Position numbers and translations under genes: made by a program. DNA of 9,873 nt from Pseudopelobacter sp964601865 (GTDB lineage Bacteria; Desulfobacterota; Desulfuromonadia; Geobacterales; Pseudopelobacteraceae), in contig CAZRPI010000126.1 in NCBI GenBank assembly GCA_964601865.1, forward strand, positions 1 to 9,873, read 5' to 3'. Below are positions 1-6,900 of this stretch, one piece after another. Each line of letters starts with the position of its first letter. Within the stretch, counting starts at the first letter, position 1. Below the pieces are notes generated by a model, which saw nothing but the letters and a program-made list of their open reading frames with translations, searched no databases and was not told where the DNA came from.

Positions 1-52
1 CCAGCATACGGTCTATCTCGGTACGCGCTTCCTGCTCGGGGGTGGGAGACAC
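1..52 (-). CDS. Type I restriction enzyme R subunit-like protein, N-terminus only (cut by window edge)
   Basis: Seen: a GTG codon at 50-52 (minus strand) opens a frame encoding MSPTPEQEARTEIDRML and then leaves the window. An AGGAG Shine-Dalgarno sequence lies 8 nt upstream of the GTG. The pattern TPEQ-AR--ID-ML is typical of the extreme N-terminus of HsdR-type helicase/nuclease subunits of type I restriction systems, where an 'AGW'-like motif usually follows. In that family the R subunit translocates and cleaves unmethylated DNA together with HsdM and HsdS. Only 17 residues are visible, so the assignment rests on one N-terminal signature. No helicase motif can be seen. The gene starts about 245 bp past the 3' end of tRNA-Arg, in the same orientation, after an intrinsic terminator, so it needs its own promoter. 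A DEAD/DEAH helicase with the same N-terminal domain is the main alternative. Confidence 0.55.
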   Translation of the reverse strand, partial: MSPTPEQEARTEIDRML

Positions 53-97
53 TCGATCCGCTCCTGGAGAACTGCGTCAAAAACAATACATTCAACC

Positions 98-126
98 TGT
101 TTACACCAGTTAGCGCGTTGTTTCAA
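98..126 (-). promoter_or_regulatory. Possible sigma-70 promoter for the restriction-type gene
   Basis: On the minus strand TTGAAA (121-126) is separated by 17 bp from TAAACA (98-103), giving a start near position 91 and a leader of about 40 nt before the GTG at 52. The -35 matches 5 of 6 consensus bases and the -10 only 3 of 6, so this is a candidate only. It lies in the AT-rich 53-245 gap, which holds no other credible gene. Confidence 0.35.
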
Positions 127-152
127 TTAGAACTTCAAAAGATTACCCAAAA

Positions 153-207
153 CACTTGTTCGGATAATGATCAGTGCATATCGTGCAACATCTTACTAAA
201 ACAAGTG
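153..207. repeat. Inverted repeat with inner palindrome in the AT-rich leader
   Basis: CACTTGTT at 153-160 is matched by its exact reverse complement AACAAGTG at 200-207, 39 bp apart. Between the arms lies a second dyad, TGCA-tatcg-TGCA (175-187). Such nested symmetry upstream of the restriction-type gene could be an operator, for example for a controller protein, or an attachment or arm-binding site. Eight-base arms at this distance can also occur by chance in AT-rich DNA. Confidence 0.3.
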
Positions 208-245
208 GTTGAAGCAAGCATCGACTGAACGGAAATTTTCTACGA

Positions 246-287
246 CAAAAACAAAAAAGGGCTTGCAGCTAAAACCTGCAAGCCCTC
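246..287 (-). terminator. Rho-independent terminator of tRNA-Arg
   Basis: On the minus strand a perfect 10-bp GC-rich stem, GGGCTTGCAG / CTGCAAGCCC (276-285 with 259-268), has a 7-nt loop (269-275). It is followed directly by six T residues (258-253) and a second T run (250-247). It starts about 10 nt after the CCA end of the tRNA. This is a textbook intrinsic terminator and isolates the tRNA transcript from the restriction-type gene downstream. Confidence 0.93.
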
Positions 288-296
288 TGATTTTAT

Positions 297-373
297 TGGC
301 GTCCCCGAGACGATTCGAACGTCCGACCCCTTCCTTAGGAGGGAAGTGCTCTATCCTGCTGAGCTACGGGGAC
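297..373 (-). tRNA. tRNA-Arg (anticodon CCT)
   Basis: The minus strand folds as a complete tRNA. The acceptor stem is GTCCCCG / CGGGGAC. The D arm is GCTC...GAGC, and the anticodon stem CTTCC / GGAAG encloses loop CTCCTAA, giving anticodon CCT, which reads the rare arginine codon AGG. The T arm is GGACG-TTCGAAT-CGTCT with one G-T pair. The discriminator base is G (position 300) and CCA is encoded in the DNA (297-299). It has its own promoter upstream and terminator downstream, so it is a single-gene unit. The 3' end points toward the restriction-type gene, the arrangement expected if this tRNA is an integration site. Confidence 0.97.
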
Positions 374-390
374 AAGTGAAGAGAAAGATA

Positions 391-419
391 TATATACCAG
401 AGTCGCCAGCCTCTTTCAA
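391..419 (-). promoter_or_regulatory. Sigma-70-type promoter of tRNA-Arg
   Basis: Minus strand TTGAAA (414-419), exactly 17 bp, then TATATA (391-396). Both hexamers are close to consensus and the spacing is optimal. The predicted start is around 384, some 10 nt before the mature tRNA 5' end at 373. This is one of the strongest promoter matches in the window. Confidence 0.8.
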
Positions 420-432
420 CCAATTTAGCAGG

Positions 433-476
433 AACTGCGCCGTCAAACCGGCATCACCGGCCGATCAACTGCGCCG
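433..476. repeat. Short direct repeat flanking a small hairpin after apt
   Basis: AACTGCGCCG occurs at 433-442 and again at 467-476, a 34-bp period. Between the copies lies a weak CCGG-CATCA-CCGG dyad (448-460). This is the gap between the apt stop and the tRNA promoter. No convincing U-tract terminator for the surE-apt operon is visible here, so the dyad may be a weak transcription end or simply chance. Confidence 0.3.
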
Positions 477-484
477 ATGCAGTA

Positions 485-1000
485 TCAGAAGCTGAGGAGC
501 GAGAAGACCTTCCCCTCCGGAAGCTTCTTGCGTCCGTGGAGGAATTTAAGTTCGGTCATGAAACAGCACTCTTCTATCTCGGCCCCCATATCGCTGACCA
601 TGTCAACCACCGCCGCCATCGTACCGCCGGTGGCCAGCAGGTCGTCCGCGATCAGGACCCGTTCGCCCTGCTTGATGGCGTCCCGGTGGATCTCCAGGGT
701 GTCGGTGCCGTACTCCAGTTCATAGCTCTTGCTGTAGGTTTCCGACGGCAATTTGCCCGGTTTGCGGACCAGAACCACACCCGCTCCCAGCTTGTAGGCC
801 AGAGCGGCGCCGATGATGAAACCGCGTGCCTCCACACCCACAACCTTATCGATGCGCTTGCCCACATAACGGTGGGAAATCAGATCGATCATGCGCTGGT
901 AGGACTGGGCATCCTGCAGCAGGGTAGTGATATCCTTGAATACAATTCCCTTTTTGGGGAAATCGGGGATGTCACGGATGACGCTCTTCAGATCTTTCAT
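485..1000 (-). CDS. apt: Adenine phosphoribosyltransferase
   Basis: This cytosolic purine-salvage enzyme converts adenine and PRPP to AMP and pyrophosphate. The 171-residue product has the normal family length. Visible motifs are the N-terminal IRDIPDFPKKGI-FKDIT signature (8-25), EARGF (57-61), RKPGKLP (79-85) in the base-binding and flexible-loop region, and the PRPP-binding loop VLIADDLLATGGT (115-127). The ATG at 1000 is preceded by AAGGAGA (1011-1017), with a slightly long spacing. The gene follows rpoS by 64 bp with no terminator between, so it is probably cotranscribed as the last gene of surE-pcm-rpoS-apt. That would link purine salvage to the stationary-phase regulon by transcription, which is an inference. 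The reading frame is intact and the identification is near certain. Confidence 0.97.
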   Translation of the reverse strand: MKDLKSVIRDIPDFPKKGIVFKDITTLLQDAQSYQRMIDLISHRYVGKRIDKVVGVEARGFIIGAALAYKLGAGVVLVRKPGKLPSETYSKSYELEYGTDTLEIHRDAIKQGERVLIADDLLATGGTMAAVVDMVSDMGAEIEECCFMTELKFLHGRKKLPEGKVFSLLSF

Positions 1001-1064
1001 AAGATGTTGATCTCCTTGTGTTTTTACTCGAACTGTTTGTGTCCGGATTACGCCCGGCCCGCCA

Positions 1065-2033
1065 TCAGGTCGGCTTCATGCTGTTGAACAGTTTTTCCAG
1101 CGACTTTGATTCGATCTGCCGGATACGCTCGCGCGTGACGCCGAAACTCTTGCCAATGGTGTCAAGCGTTTGCGGTTCCCTGTCATCCAGGCCGAAACGA
1201 AGGGCAAGGATCTGCTGCTCGCTCTCGCTCAGATCCTTGAAGTGCTCCGCGATCTGTTCGAAACGGTCGATGTTCTCGAGCAACTCGGACGGGGATACCA
1301 CGGACGTATCCTCGATGGTATCGATCAGAAAATAGTCGCTCCCCTCACCTATGGGCGCCTCCATGGAACAGGTGCGGCGCAGCAGGGTCATCAGCCTGCG
1401 GATGTAGGGGAGCTTGACATTCATCCTTTCGGCGATTTCGTGGGCGCGCGGCTCCCGCTGCAACTCCTGGGAGAGCTTGCGGGTGATCTTTGCCATCCGG
1501 TTGATGTCGTCGGAGACATGGACCGGCAGGCGGATGGTACGGGACTGGTTCACCAGGGCCCGGTCGATGGCCTGGCGTATCCACCAGGTCGCGTAGGTGG
1601 AAAAGCGGCACTCCTTGGCGAGACTGAAACGCTCAACCGCCTTGATCAGACCCAGATTGCCCTCTTCGATCAGGTCCAGGAAGGGGAGACCGCGGTTGAT
1701 GTAGCGCTTGGCGATCTTGACCACCAGCCGCAGGTTCGATTCGATCATCTTGTTGCGGGCAGCCATGTCGCCGGTCTCAATCCGGCGCGCCACTTCCTTC
1801 TCCTGTTCGGGGGTCAGAAGCGGGGTGCGCTGGATATCCCGGAGGTAGATCTTGATGGCGTCATCGAAACTTTCAAGAACCGTGGCGGGGAGATCCTCAT
1901 CGGCCGTTTCGTTTTCGGGCTCTTCCTCGTCGAATACCAGCGGTTCTTCCGGTTCGTCCGCAGCCAGCTCAGCATCAATCGGGCCTTCATCGACCGAGAA
2001 ACCATTGTCCTGCAGAGATTCGTCCCTTTCCAT
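1065..2033 (-). CDS. rpoS: RNA polymerase sigma factor RpoS (sigma-38 type)
   Basis: This 322-residue group 2 sigma factor is expected to direct RNA polymerase to stationary-phase and stress promoters. Order seen: an acidic N-terminal stretch (about 16-58); region 1.2 (about 57-90, with YLRDIQRTPLLT); region 2 (93-165, with IESNLRLVVKIAKRY, DLIEEGNLGLIKA and FSTYATWWIRQAI for core binding, -10 recognition and melting); region 3 (166-245); and region 4 (250-320), where the -35-reading helix-turn-helix contains GVTRERIRQIE (298-308). There is no long region 1.1 or non-conserved insert as in RpoD, and the pcm/surE neighbourhood matches the usual rpoS locus. The ATG at 2033 has a GGGGGAA Shine-Dalgarno 7 nt away. 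An overlapping out-of-frame ATG at 2040 could affect initiation. The gap to pcm is only 34 bp. Confidence 0.93.
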   Translation of the reverse strand: MERDESLQDNGFSVDEGPIDAELAADEPEEPLVFDEEEPENETADEDLPATVLESFDDAIKIYLRDIQRTPLLTPEQEKEVARRIETGDMAARNKMIESNLRLVVKIAKRYINRGLPFLDLIEEGNLGLIKAVERFSLAKECRFSTYATWWIRQAIDRALVNQSRTIRLPVHVSDDINRMAKITRKLSQELQREPRAHEIAERMNVKLPYIRRLMTLLRRTCSMEAPIGEGSDYFLIDTIEDTSVVSPSELLENIDRFEQIAEHFKDLSESEQQILALRFGLDDREPQTLDTIGKSFGVTRERIRQIESKSLEKLFNSMKPT

Positions 2034-2067
2034 CAGTCATTTCCCCCTTACCAGATGTACCTTCCCG

Positions 2068-2715
2068 CTACCACCCCTGCTTCCCGATGAGCGGCACGAA
2101 GCGGCAGTTAACGGAAAGAATCGTTTCAAACGCGCCGTCCTCTTTTTTCAGGATCTTCAGCAACCGCTGTTCCGTTTCATTTCCCACCGGAATCACCAGA
2201 CGGCCGCCGACGGCCAGTTGCGCGGTCAGCACTTCCGGAACCGTCGGGGCGCCAGCGGTCACAACAATGGCGTCGAAGGGCGCCTCCTCCTCCCACCCGA
2301 TGGGACTCCCCTCGCCGTCGTTGATTCTCAGCATGACGTTGAACAGCCGCAGGGAGTCCAGGCATTTTCTGGCCCGCAGGGCCAGCGGCCGGATGCGTTC
2401 GATCGTATAGACCCGGTCCGCCAGAAGCGCGAGAATCGCCGTCTGATACCCGGAACCGGTGCCTATTTCCAGGACCTTTTCCGTTCCGGTCAACTCCAGC
2501 AGCTCCGTCATCAGGGCAACGGTATGGGGCTGGGAAATGGTCTGTTTTTCCCCGACCGGCAGCGAGGAATCGCTGTAGGCCCGGCTGGCCATGGCCTCCT
2601 GAACGAAGATGTGCCGGGGGATCTTCAGCATCGCCTCAACCACCCTGGCGTCCGCAATCCCCCGATCCACTAGCTGTTCCCGGACCATCTTCCTGCGCGC
2701 GATATCAAAATTCAT
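2068..2715 (-). CDS. pcm: Protein-L-isoaspartate O-methyltransferase
   Basis: This cytosolic repair enzyme uses S-adenosylmethionine to methylate isoaspartyl residues in aged proteins and so starts their conversion back to aspartate. It has 215 residues, normal for bacterial Pcm. Motifs seen: the N-terminal family segment with VREQL--RGI (11-20), the substrate-loop QTISQPHTVALM (58-69), SAM-binding motif I VLEIGTGSGYQTA (81-93), the YTIER acidic-loop region (103-107), and FDAIVVTAGAP (147-157) with GGRLVIPVG (170-178) as later methyltransferase motifs. The ATG at 2715 has GGAG (2722-2725) at good spacing. It sits between surE and rpoS, the classic stress-survival arrangement. The gene is complete with no anomalies. 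Confidence 0.97.
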   Translation of the reverse strand: MNFDIARRKMVREQLVDRGIADARVVEAMLKIPRHIFVQEAMASRAYSDSSLPVGEKQTISQPHTVALMTELLELTGTEKVLEIGTGSGYQTAILALLADRVYTIERIRPLALRARKCLDSLRLFNVMLRINDGEGSPIGWEEEAPFDAIVVTAGAPTVPEVLTAQLAVGGRLVIPVGNETEQRLLKILKKEDGAFETILSVNCRFVPLIGKQGW

Positions 2716-2725
2716 TCGATGCTCC

Positions 2726-2767
2726 GGCCACGGGGATCGGACTGCTGCGGCCGACCGCCCGTGGGCC
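2726..2767 (-). other. Intercistronic stem-loop between surE and pcm
   Basis: CCACGGG (2728-2734) pairs with CCCGTGG (2758-2764). Two further outer pairs (2726-2727 with 2766-2767) form across a single bulged base, and an inner TCGG/CCGA (2737-2740 with 2751-2754) can extend the helix. There is no U tract, so it is not an intrinsic terminator. It ends just before the pcm Shine-Dalgarno and could affect processing or translation of pcm. Confidence 0.35.
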
Positions 2768-2774
2768 GCCGGGA

Positions 2775-3518
2775 TCAGAACTCCCAGGCGGCTATTACTT
2801 TCATGGACTCGTAGTTGGTCAGATCAAGGTGCAGAGGGGTGATGGATACATGGTTCCTGTTTATGGCGTGGAAATCCGTACCCTCGTAGTCGTTGAAGTC
2901 GGCCTCTCCGCTGCCGATCCAGTAGTATTTGCGGCCGCGGGGATCGACCTTGCCCACCACGTTCCCCACGAAGGAGCGTTTTCCCTGGCGGGTGACCAGC
3001 GGCGGTCTGATCTCCTCCGCCGGACAATTGGGGACATTGACGTTGAGAAACGTGTCCCTGGGCAGGCCGTTGGCCATGACCTGACGGACGACGCGCACCG
3101 CAACCCGGGCAGCAACGTCAAAATGCCCCGTGCGCTCCAGGGTGGCCAGGGAAACGGCAATGGCCGGAATTCCCATCAGCGTGGCCTCTATGGCCGCGGC
3201 GACCGTTCCGGAGTAGGTGACGTCATCCCCGAGGTTGGCGCCATGGTTGATTCCGGAGACCACCATGTCGGGACGGAACGGGAGCAGGCTGTGGATGCCC
3301 ATGTTGACGCAATCCGTGGGCGTGCCGTCCACGGCGTAGAAACCGTCGCGCAGCTCGAAGACCCGCAGGGGGGAATTGAGCGTCAGGGCGTGGCTGACCG
3401 CGCTCCGCTCCTGATCCGGGGCGACGACGGTCACCTCGCCCAGCTCCCCCATGGCCGAAGCCAGGGCCAGGATGCCCGGGGCGTGGATACCGTCGTCGTT
3501 TGTGACCATAATGTGCAT
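2775..3518 (-). CDS. surE: 5'/3'-nucleotidase SurE
   Basis: SurE is a metal-dependent phosphatase acting on nucleoside monophosphates (and short polyphosphate in some species), linked to survival in stationary phase. The 247-residue product has normal length. Visible motifs: N-terminal VTNDDGIHAPGI (5-16) with the metal-binding Asp8 and Asp9, APDQERSAVSHALT (33-46) supplying Ser39, and the SGINHGANLGDDVTYSGTV block (88-106) with Asn91. These are the four metal ligands known for the family. The C-terminal part has the usual HVSITPLHLDLT segment. The ATG at 3518 is the only sensible start, yet upstream only a weak GAG is seen, so initiation may be inefficient. It is the first gene of the probable surE-pcm-rpoS-apt operon, and pcm follows after 59 bp. 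Confidence 0.97.
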   Translation of the reverse strand: MHIMVTNDDGIHAPGILALASAMGELGEVTVVAPDQERSAVSHALTLNSPLRVFELRDGFYAVDGTPTDCVNMGIHSLLPFRPDMVVSGINHGANLGDDVTYSGTVAAAIEATLMGIPAIAVSLATLERTGHFDVAARVAVRVVRQVMANGLPRDTFLNVNVPNCPAEEIRPPLVTRQGKRSFVGNVVGKVDPRGRKYYWIGSGEADFNDYEGTDFHAINRNHVSITPLHLDLTNYESMKVIAAWEF

Positions 3519-3569
3519 GGGAGTATGCTCGACAGGTGGATTTTTGTGTCTTCAGAACCGGCTCGCGCC

Positions 3570-3588
3570 CATCCGGAAACTCCGGATG
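3570..3588. repeat. Perfect 8-bp hairpin in the surE leader
   Basis: CATCCGGA (3570-3577) and TCCGGATG (3581-3588) form a perfect stem with a 3-nt loop. It lies about 50 nt upstream of the surE start and would be in the 5' leader of that transcript. No U run follows on either strand, so it is not a terminator. It is one of three palindromic structures within 300 bp. Confidence 0.45.
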
Positions 3589-3599
3589 AAAACCAGCCA

Positions 3600-3628
3600 G
3601 TTATGGCAGATATTTTCATAAAAATCAA
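3600..3628 (-). promoter_or_regulatory. Possible surE operon promoter
   Basis: Minus strand TTGATT (3623-3628), 17 bp, then CATAAC (3600-3605). Each hexamer matches consensus at 4 of 6 bases. It would give a start near 3593 and a leader of about 75 nt containing the hairpin at 3570-3588. It is the best match in the AT-rich patch upstream of surE, but only moderate. Confidence 0.35.
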
Positions 3629-3671
3629 GGAGCCGTGAGGGAGCGGCGCCAACGGCATGCGCCTGAACGCG

Positions 3672-3690
3672 TGGCGCCCTCCGGGCGCCA
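3672..3690. repeat. Perfect 8-bp GC hairpin
   Basis: TGGCGCCC (3672-3679) and GGGCGCCA (3683-3690) form a perfect stem around a TCC loop. It lies in the non-coding gap between surE and the SNF2-type gene, 31 bp from the larger palindrome. REP-like elements have this kind of short GC-rich stem, but only one copy is visible in the window. Confidence 0.4.
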
Positions 3691-3720
3691 TCAGGGACGA
3701 AACGGGTCCGCGTCATGAAA

Positions 3721-3860
3721 TCCTGGAACCGTGATGCCGGAATGCCGCAGTTTCCGGAAGAGCCGGGGTCCGTCCGCCGCCGTGCCGCTGGTATATCCAG
3801 AAGCGCAAAGGCAGAGGCCTTCCGGACTAGCGGAGGCATGGAGGCATCACGATTCCGGGA
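3721..3860. repeat. 140-bp imperfect palindrome (MITE/REP-like element or structured RNA)
   Basis: The two ends pair: 3721-3738 with 3843-3860, with one mismatch and one G-T over 18 positions, including the perfect core GTGATGCC / GGCATCAC. After a 3x3 internal loop, ATGCC (3742-3746) pairs with GGCAT (3835-3839). TCCGGAAG (3753-3760) then pairs with CTTCCGGA (3819-3826), followed by GCC/GGC. The centre closes with GTGC/GCGC (3782-3785 with 3803-3806) and CTGG-TATAT-CCAG (3788-3800). So almost the whole 140 bp can fold as one long hairpin. There is no credible gene inside: the open frames across it on both strands look like translated repeat. It could be a non-autonomous mobile element, a repeat family, or a transcribed RNA. 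Confidence 0.6.
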
Positions 3861-3910
3861 AAACCCGACTCCCCCTCCGCGGGCCTGAAAAAACGGAGCA
3901 AGCATCCGGG

Positions 3911-3939
3911 TTGATTACAACTGCTTTAGATGATACAAA
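3911..3939 (+). promoter_or_regulatory. Possible promoter of the SNF2-type gene, close to the start codon
   Basis: TTGATT (3911-3916), 17 bp, then TACAAA (3934-3939). If used, transcription would start around 3945-3946, at or beyond the first candidate ATG. The mRNA would then be leaderless or use a later start (3946 or 3985). The match is moderate and the promoter may instead lie further upstream. Confidence 0.3.
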
Positions 3940-6900
3940 ATGCGGATGCCCGACGCGACGACACAACTTCCCCCTCCCCTAAGCATGCTCCGAGAGACCG
4001 AACCGGGCCTGTTGTACTATCTTGCCTCAAAGCCCAACATGATCCGGGCAGTGGACCGCTGCAACAGAAACATCGTCGCCCGCGTGGAGTGGAGCGGCCC
4101 CGGAGCTTCGATCCTGAAACTTGTCTGCGAGGATGGGGCGCAGGTTACCATGAGCGCGGAGGAACGGCTCGTTCCGCACTGCGACTGCCTCAACTGGACG
4201 AAAAACTCCCAGTGCATGCATGTGGTAACCACCTGGATCCAGCTCAAGCGCCTTTTATCCCCCAAATCGTTCAACCAGATAAGGATTGACGGCTGGGTGC
4301 TGCGCGACCTGGGCGATCTGATCGGCTTCCCCCCCGCGGACGGGAAGCCGGAGGGGAAGAAAGACCGGGCGGCCGTAACGAAGAGAGGCGGCGGCAAACC
4401 GGCGGCGCACTTTGGCAAGATCCCGGCGGAGCGGAGGAATATCCGCCCCTCCCTGGCCCGGATCATAAAGGAAATGCCGATCCGTTTCGTGCTGGAAGAG
4501 CGCTTCGGCAGACTCCGCGGCGCCTTCAGAAGGGGCATGGAGGAGATCAATCGCTGGACCGTCGACGTTCCCGGTGATGTGCTGCACTTCATGCGGCGCT
4601 TTCCCTTTTTCGATGCCCGGGTCCGTTATCTCTCCGCCATGCTGGAGGCCACGAAAAGCGCCTATCCGATCGTGTTCCTTGAAGAATCGGGGCGCGAGAC
4701 ACCACTGGACCTGAAATCCGATCCTCCCTGGCGGGCGTGTCTCGCGTTTACGCTGGAGGGAGGTCGGGTGACGGTCTCGCGCACGTGCAACGGCCATACC
4801 CCCCCGCCAGAAAATCTGGTAATCACCGAAGAACTGCTGATCGATCTGGACGGAGGCTCCATTCATCCGTTAACCAACCGCGCCGTATGGGGTATCTGGA
4901 AAGACATCCGGGAATGGCTGCTCGCCCCAGACGAAAAATACATCGGTAATTATTTTGACGGCGAGGGCGACGGGACCCTCGCGGAGAGCACCGACGCGGA
5001 GGCAGGATTCGAATCCGGCGATGAATCGCGACTGGTGGGAACGAACCGGATCGACACGACCCTTGAGCGCTTCAACACCCTGGCATTGCGGCTCACACCG
5101 GGGATGATCCCGGGATTCGGCGATACGGTTTTTTTCTTCCACGATACCGAAAGGGCGGACCCGGCCGCATTCTCCCACCCCTCCTACCGCCTTGAGCTGA
5201 ACAGCCTTGCTGAAACCGGCCTTGTTAAACTCATCCCGCTGGTAACCTTCGAGCCGGGATCGTACACCTTTTCCAGCGATCTGTTCCGCTATTTCAACCC
5301 CTGGTACCGGGACAACCTCTCCCCTGCGCTCAAGGCAAAAAAACGGGTCCGGACCATCGTGGAAACCTGCTTCAAACTGGCGGACGCCGGCACTCCCACG
5401 GAGCGGAAGAGCATAATCCGGACGGCCCTGGGCGGCCCGGATTACGTCAAGCGAAGCGTCAAGAACGACGCGCGCCAGCTACTTAACACCTTCGCCGACG
5501 ACCTTCTCAAGAAACCGCTGATGATCCAGGCGGGAGCGGACGGCTGGTATTTCGCCGCAGACGACCGGATGATCCAGTCGCGGCTGATGAGGATCCTGTA
5601 CGAGTTCTTCGGCACCGTTCTGTTCGAGGCGTGGCGACCTCCGGGCGAAATCACCCACCAACTGGGGGAGGTGCTGGCCGTACTCCCCTCCCTGGCAAAG
5701 CGCCTGCAACAGGATGGTTTTCAGCTCACCATGGACGGAGAGCCGCTGTCGCATGCCGTCTGGGATTTTTCACTGGACGCCACGTCCAGCACCCTGGACT
5801 GGTTCGAGCTGCGGCCGGAGATCCGCTGCGACGGGGAACTGCTGGGCGGGGAGGAGTTGCGCCAGCTCACGGACGTCGGAATGCTCCGCCGGGAGGGGCG
5901 TCTGATCCTGATCGACGAGAGGAACGCGGGGATACTGGCCATGCTGGCGGGAACCATACCACAGCCGAAACGGGGGAAGAAGGCGGCTCACCAGGTTACC
6001 CGGATTCCACGCCTCCAGATTCTGGACTGGCTCCAGCTGCGCAGCCATGGAGTAACCGTCCGTCTGTCGCCCCGTGACGCGGGGGTGATGGAGAGCCTGC
6101 TGAACTTCGACTCGATCCCGGAACGCCCCCTCCCTCCGACGCTGACCGCAACCCTGCGTCCCTATCAGCGTGATGGATACCGGTGGCTCGCCTTCCTCTA
6201 CGAGCATCGCTTCGGCGCATGCCTGGCGGACGACATGGGACTGGGCAAAACCGTCCAGGGGATCTCGCTGCTGGCGGGAATCAACGACGGCGCCATCACC
6301 GATGCCGGGGAGCCCCATGCCCCCCATCTGATCGTGGTGCCTCCCTCACTGCTCTTCAACTGGGAGAGCGAGGTCGCCCGCTTTTTCCCGTCGGCCAGAT
6401 GCCTCACCTACGGCGGCCAGAGGCGCTCCTGCGACAACTTCGGCAATTTCCACATAATTCTTACCAGTTACGGCATCATTCAGCGCGACATCGAAAAACT
6501 GGCAGCCATCAGATTCAACGTCATCATCTTTGACGAGGCACAACTGGTGAAAAATCTGAGGGCCGCCACCACGGGCGCCGCCCGGAGACTGGTCGGCGCC
6601 TTCAAGCTGGCCCTGACCGGAACTCCGGTGGAAAACCGAATCGAAGAATACTACTCCATCATGGACCTCTGCCTCCCCGGACTCCTGGGCTCGCCGGAGC
6701 AGTTCCGGAACCTGGTCGTCAATGGCGGGCAGGGGGGGATGGACATCCTGCGGCGGCGCACCCGCCCCTTCGTGCTCAGACGCGACAAAAACCTGATCGC
6801 CGCGGACCTTCCGGAAAAGATCGAGCACGACATCCGCCTGGAGCTCTCCCCCAGGCAGAAGGTCCTCTACCAGCGCACCATCGAGGAGGTGCGCGGCCGC

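Noticed and set aside
1..228. Open plus-strand frame of about 75 codons from the left edge to a TGA at 226
   Set aside because: Its first part is antisense to the better supported minus-strand restriction-type start, which has a ribosome binding site and a recognisable N-terminus. The rest lies in AT-rich leader DNA and shows no recognisable protein pattern.
297..373. A second copy of the tRNA 3' end within the window as attachment site
   Set aside because: I found no repeat of the T-arm/acceptor sequence elsewhere in the window. If one exists, it must lie beyond the left edge.
1170..2090. Long plus-strand open frame (306 codons) opposite rpoS
   Set aside because: It is a GC-driven shadow of the intact rpoS frame. 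Similar shadows lie opposite surE, pcm, apt, comF and the SNF2-type gene.
3672..3690. GC hairpin as an intrinsic terminator
   Set aside because: Neither side has a T run, and no gene ends here.
3552..3905. Minus-strand open frame of 117 codons upstream of surE
   Set aside because: It spans the hairpins and the long palindrome, has no ribosome binding site or domain signature, and its composition looks like translated repeat.
3731..3982. Plus-strand open frame of 83 codons ending inside the SNF2-type gene
   Set aside because: It lies mostly within the palindrome and overlaps the real gene in another frame, with no start signal.
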